Origin: Amycolatopsis rifamycinica
Lineage (GTDB): Bacteria; Actinomycetota; Actinomycetes; Mycobacteriales; Pseudonocardiaceae
Length of the DNA: 64,000 nucleotides
NCBI RefSeq assembly: GCF_000695625.1
Contig: NZ_JMQI01000076.1
Coordinates: 1-64,000 of the forward strand
Direction of reading: 5' to 3'
Part shown: piece after piece, positions 62,412 through 64,000 of the stretch
Numbering within the stretch: position 1 is the first letter of the stretch
How the letters are laid out: each line of letters opens with the position of its first letter
Made by a program: the position numbers and the translations under genes
Notes under the pieces: generated by a model
Databases searched by the model: none
What the model saw: only the letters and a program-made list of their open reading frames with translations
What the model was told of the DNA's origin: nothing

Positions 62412-62837
62412 ATGCGCAACGATCACGTGACGCTCCGCTCGACGGCGGTCTTCGACCTGCTGGCGCCGCGGACTCCCGCGGTTCCGGTCAAGGTGGAGCT
62501 GCGCTACGACACACGCGACCCGTACGCGGTCGTCGCCGCCTTCCGCACCGGCCGCGCCGGCTGGGTCGAGTGGGTGTACGCCCGCGACCTCCTCGCGGAC
62601 GGCCTCCTGGCCGACGCGGGTGACGGGGACGTCCGCATCCGCCCGTCCGTCGAGGACCCCGAAGCGGTCCTGATCGAGCTGAACTCGCCCTCCGGCCACG
62701 CCATGTTCGAGGCGTCCGCCCAGGAGCTGGCCGACTTCCTCGACCGGACGTACGACGTGGTGCTCCCGGGCAACGAGCACCTCTGGGTCGACGTCGACGA
62801 CGCGCTCACCCACCTGATCCCCCACGATCTGGCCTGA
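62412..62837 (+). CDS. ssgB: SsgA-family sporulation/cell-division protein, SsgB-like
   Basis: A 141-aa SsgA-like protein (SALP): 'VPVKVELRYDTRDPYAVVAA' and 'WVEWVYARDLLADGLLADAG' then 'GDVRIRPS' and 'LIELNSPSGHAMFEASAQEL'. SsgB marks division sites and recruits FtsZ during sporulation in Streptomyces. In Streptomyces coelicolor ssgB lies near the same thrS-ruv-rel region, which supports SsgB rather than another SALP. ATG 62412; single gene before a tRNA cluster. Confidence 0.92.
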   Translation: MRNDHVTLRSTAVFDLLAPRTPAVPVKVELRYDTRDPYAVVAAFRTGRAGWVEWVYARDLLADGLLADAGDGDVRIRPSVEDPEAVLIELNSPSGHAMFEASAQELADFLDRTYDVVLPGNEHLWVDVDDALTHLIPHDLA

Positions 62838-62859
62838 TGACGGCCCCGCAACGGCGGAG

Positions 62860-62875
62860 TGACACCCCGGTGTCA
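62860..62875. repeat. 16-bp palindrome before the tRNA cluster
   Basis: TGACACC-CC-GGTGTCA lies between ssgB and tRNA-Gly, 74 nt before the tRNA. It may be a regulator site or a weak ssgB terminator. Confidence 0.45.
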
Positions 62876-62949
62876 GCCCCGTTTCCGGGGTCCGATATGG
62901 TTTTCCCACACCACGGCGACGGGGGAACGACCTCCCGGAGCTGGGGAGT

Positions 62950-63022
62950 GCGGATGTAGCGCAGCTGGTAGCGCATCACCTTGCCAAGGTGAGGGTCGCG
63001 GGTTCGAATCCCGTCATCCGCT
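62950..63022 (+). tRNA. tRNA-Gly(GCC)
   Basis: A 73-nt cloverleaf: acceptor GCGGATG/CATCCGC, anticodon arm TCACC-TTGCCAA-GGTGA with anticodon GCC, T-arm GCGGGTTCGAATCCCGT. No encoded CCA. Confidence 0.97.
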
Positions 63023-63046
63023 CGATAGGCTCTCGGGCCTAGTCAC

Positions 63047-63117
63047 GGTGGAGTGGCCGAGAGGCGAGGCAACGGCCTGCAAAGCCGTGTACACGGGTTC
63101 GAATCCCGTCTCCACCT
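63047..63117 (+). tRNA. tRNA-Cys(GCA)
   Basis: A 71-nt cloverleaf: acceptor GGTGGAG/CTCCACC, anticodon loop CTGCAAA with anticodon GCA, T-arm ACGGGTTCGAATCCCGT. No encoded CCA; it ends 1 nt before the next tRNA. Confidence 0.97.
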
Positions 63118-63118
63118 C

Positions 63119-63193
63119 GCGCGATTAGCTCAGCGGGAGAGCGCTTCCCTGACACGGAAGAGGTCACTGGTTCAATCCCAGTATCGCGCACCA
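63119..63193 (+). tRNA. tRNA-Val(GAC), CCA encoded
   Basis: Cloverleaf 63119-63190 followed by encoded CCA (63191-63193): acceptor GCGCGAT/ATCGCGC, anticodon arm CTTCC-CTGACAC-GGAAG with anticodon GAC. It is the only tRNA here with a genomic CCA, and an integrase remnant abuts it, so the 3' half is the probable attachment site. Confidence 0.96.
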
Positions 63194-64000
63194 TATGCTC
63201 TTGCAGGTCTGAAGCCCTGTCCCTCCTCGGAGGGGCGGGGCTTCAGTCGTCAGATGGCGATGGGTGCCCGGCCGGGATCCAGACCCTCGGCGGGACCGCA
63301 GATGCGGGAACCAGGACACCAGCTTCGCCCGCTCCCCCGGATACAGCGACCGCTGCCACCGCTCCTCCAGGGCATCCAGAACCTGGTTCACCATCGCCGG
63401 CGTCACGTGGTCGTAGGCCCGCGCGATGCCCTTCATCTTCTGCCCCAGCCGCGCGCGCCGCGCGACCTCCGGGATCCCGTCCTCGGTCAGCCAGGTGGCA
63501 TGCGTGTGCCGTCCCTCGTGAAACGTGAACGTCGGCAGGATCGGCGACGCCGCTCCCCCGCACCAGGGTCGTCGAGTTCGTTGCCGTCCCACGCCGGCCG
63601 CCAGAACCGGATCCGGAAGTTCGACCGCCGCCACGGATGCCCCTCCGGCGTACACAGCACGAACGGCTCCCGGTGGCTGTCCATCAGCTCCTCGTACTGC
63701 ACCGCGATCCCCGGTGGCAGGGCTACGACCTCGTGCCCGCAGGCGTCTTGGTCCGGCCCTTCTTCGGCCGGGAGTTCCCCCGCCGCGTCGGTGGCGGCCA
63801 TCGGAGAGATGATCATCACTCTTCCGACCTCCTTTGTAGACTTTACCCGCCCCCTCCTTCAGCGGCGTCCGGATCTCGATGCCACGGCGCTCTGAGTCGT
63901 ACTCGTGCCGCTGCTGGCCCACGAGTTGACCCCAACGGGCGCCGGTATAGACATCCATCAGACACAGCACGAACCCCCGACTTGCCCAACCCCATCTCGT
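63164..64000 (-). pseudogene. frameshifted tyrosine recombinase (integrase), 5' part beyond window
   Basis: Remains of a phage-type integrase. One frame gives 'YTGARWGQLVGQQRHEYDSE' (catalytic-core Arg region) near 63880-63950, a second frame gives 'LMDSHREPFVLCTPEGHPWR' near 63640-63700, and the first frame returns with 'FHEGRHTHATWLTEDGIPEV' (HxxRH box) and 'ARLGQKMKGIARAYDHVTPA' (tyrosine). At least two frameshifts break it. The final frame runs into the tRNA-Val 3' end. It is a decayed integrative element or prophage integrase; its real 3' end is uncertain and the start lies outside the window. Confidence 0.85.
63209..63246 (+). terminator. hairpin after the tRNA cluster
   Basis: CTGAAGCCCTGTCCCTC (63209-63225) pairs with GAGGGGCGGGGCTTCAG (63230-63246) with two mismatches and a 4-nt loop, 16 nt after the tRNA-Val CCA. 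It probably terminates the Gly-Cys-Val tRNA transcript. Confidence 0.65.

Noticed and set aside
62133..62909. A 258-codon minus-strand frame antisense to ssgB
   Set aside because: It overlaps a recognisable SsgA-family gene and has no domain-like content.

Overview
The window is about 64 kb of very GC-rich DNA with actinobacterial gene style: many GTG starts, GTGA/ATGA stop-start overlaps, and few long gaps. PimA, phosphatidylinositol phosphate synthase and the PIM acyltransferase point to a mycolic-acid-group or related actinomycete. The SsgA-family protein, conservon, AfsR/SARP regulator and Ku point to a morphologically complex genus. A Pseudonocardiaceae member close to Amycolatopsis fits best; this is inference from gene content, not from a database match.

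Layout. (1) 0.2-5.6 kb, minus strand: a small Cys-rich protein, Ku, and a conservon (cvnA-B-C-D) whose last gene is followed 19 nt later by a StyA-like flavin monooxygenase. (2) 6.0-13.2 kb, plus strand: a TetR regulator with a twin-palindrome operator, a heterodimeric ABC exporter, a LigD-like protein and an MFS exporter. (3) 13.2-22.4 kb: SPW membrane protein, secreted LAS-metallopeptidase-like protein, large AfsR-like regulator, a DJ-1/GlxA divergent pair, a repeat-rich YibE/F membrane protein, a small membrane protein and a metallo-beta-lactamase-fold hydrolase. (4) 22.5-30.4 kb: membrane-anchored cyclophilin, then accessory genes (LysM-like protein, P-loop kinase, enoyl-CoA hydratase, alpha/beta hydrolase, LuxR, cupin, DUF1304, MarR, amidohydrolase).

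(5) 30.4-42.1 kb, mostly minus: rel, apt, secF, secD, yajC, ruvB, ruvA, ruvC, yebC, pdxT. (6) 42.1-51.6 kb: azlCD with a divergent XRE-cupin regulator, a GlxA-type regulator, cupin, pdxS, ArsR-like regulator, Tat-exported FAD oxidase, EF-G2 and an XdhC-like protein. (7) 51.6-58.7 kb, minus: two paralogous small proteins, a membrane protein, pimA, PIM acyltransferase, pgsA, MarR, HIT protein, thrS. (8) 58.8-64 kb: nitroreductase, polyprenyl glycosylphosphotransferase, tRNA-Val(CAC), ssgB-like gene, tRNA-Gly/Cys/Val, and a frameshifted integrase remnant cut by the window end.

The order glyoxalase-like, ppiB, rel, apt, secFD, yajC, ruvBAC, yebC, pdxT, pdxS, pimA, acyltransferase, pgsA, HIT, thrS matches what I know of the Mycobacterium tuberculosis Rv2581c-Rv2614c region. 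This block is therefore an ancient housekeeping backbone (stringent response, purine salvage, protein export, Holliday junction resolution, vitamin B6, PI-mannoside lipids, tRNA charging). Accessory genes have entered it between ppiB and rel and between pdxT and pdxS.

The most interesting points are: the conservon linked to a flavin monooxygenase; a LigD-like protein whose ligase domain has lost its catalytic lysine; several clear palindromic operators; three families of short dispersed repeats, one of which lies inside the HIT reading frame; and a decayed integrase beside a tRNA-Val. I see no rRNA, CRISPR array, transposase or complete biosynthetic gene cluster.
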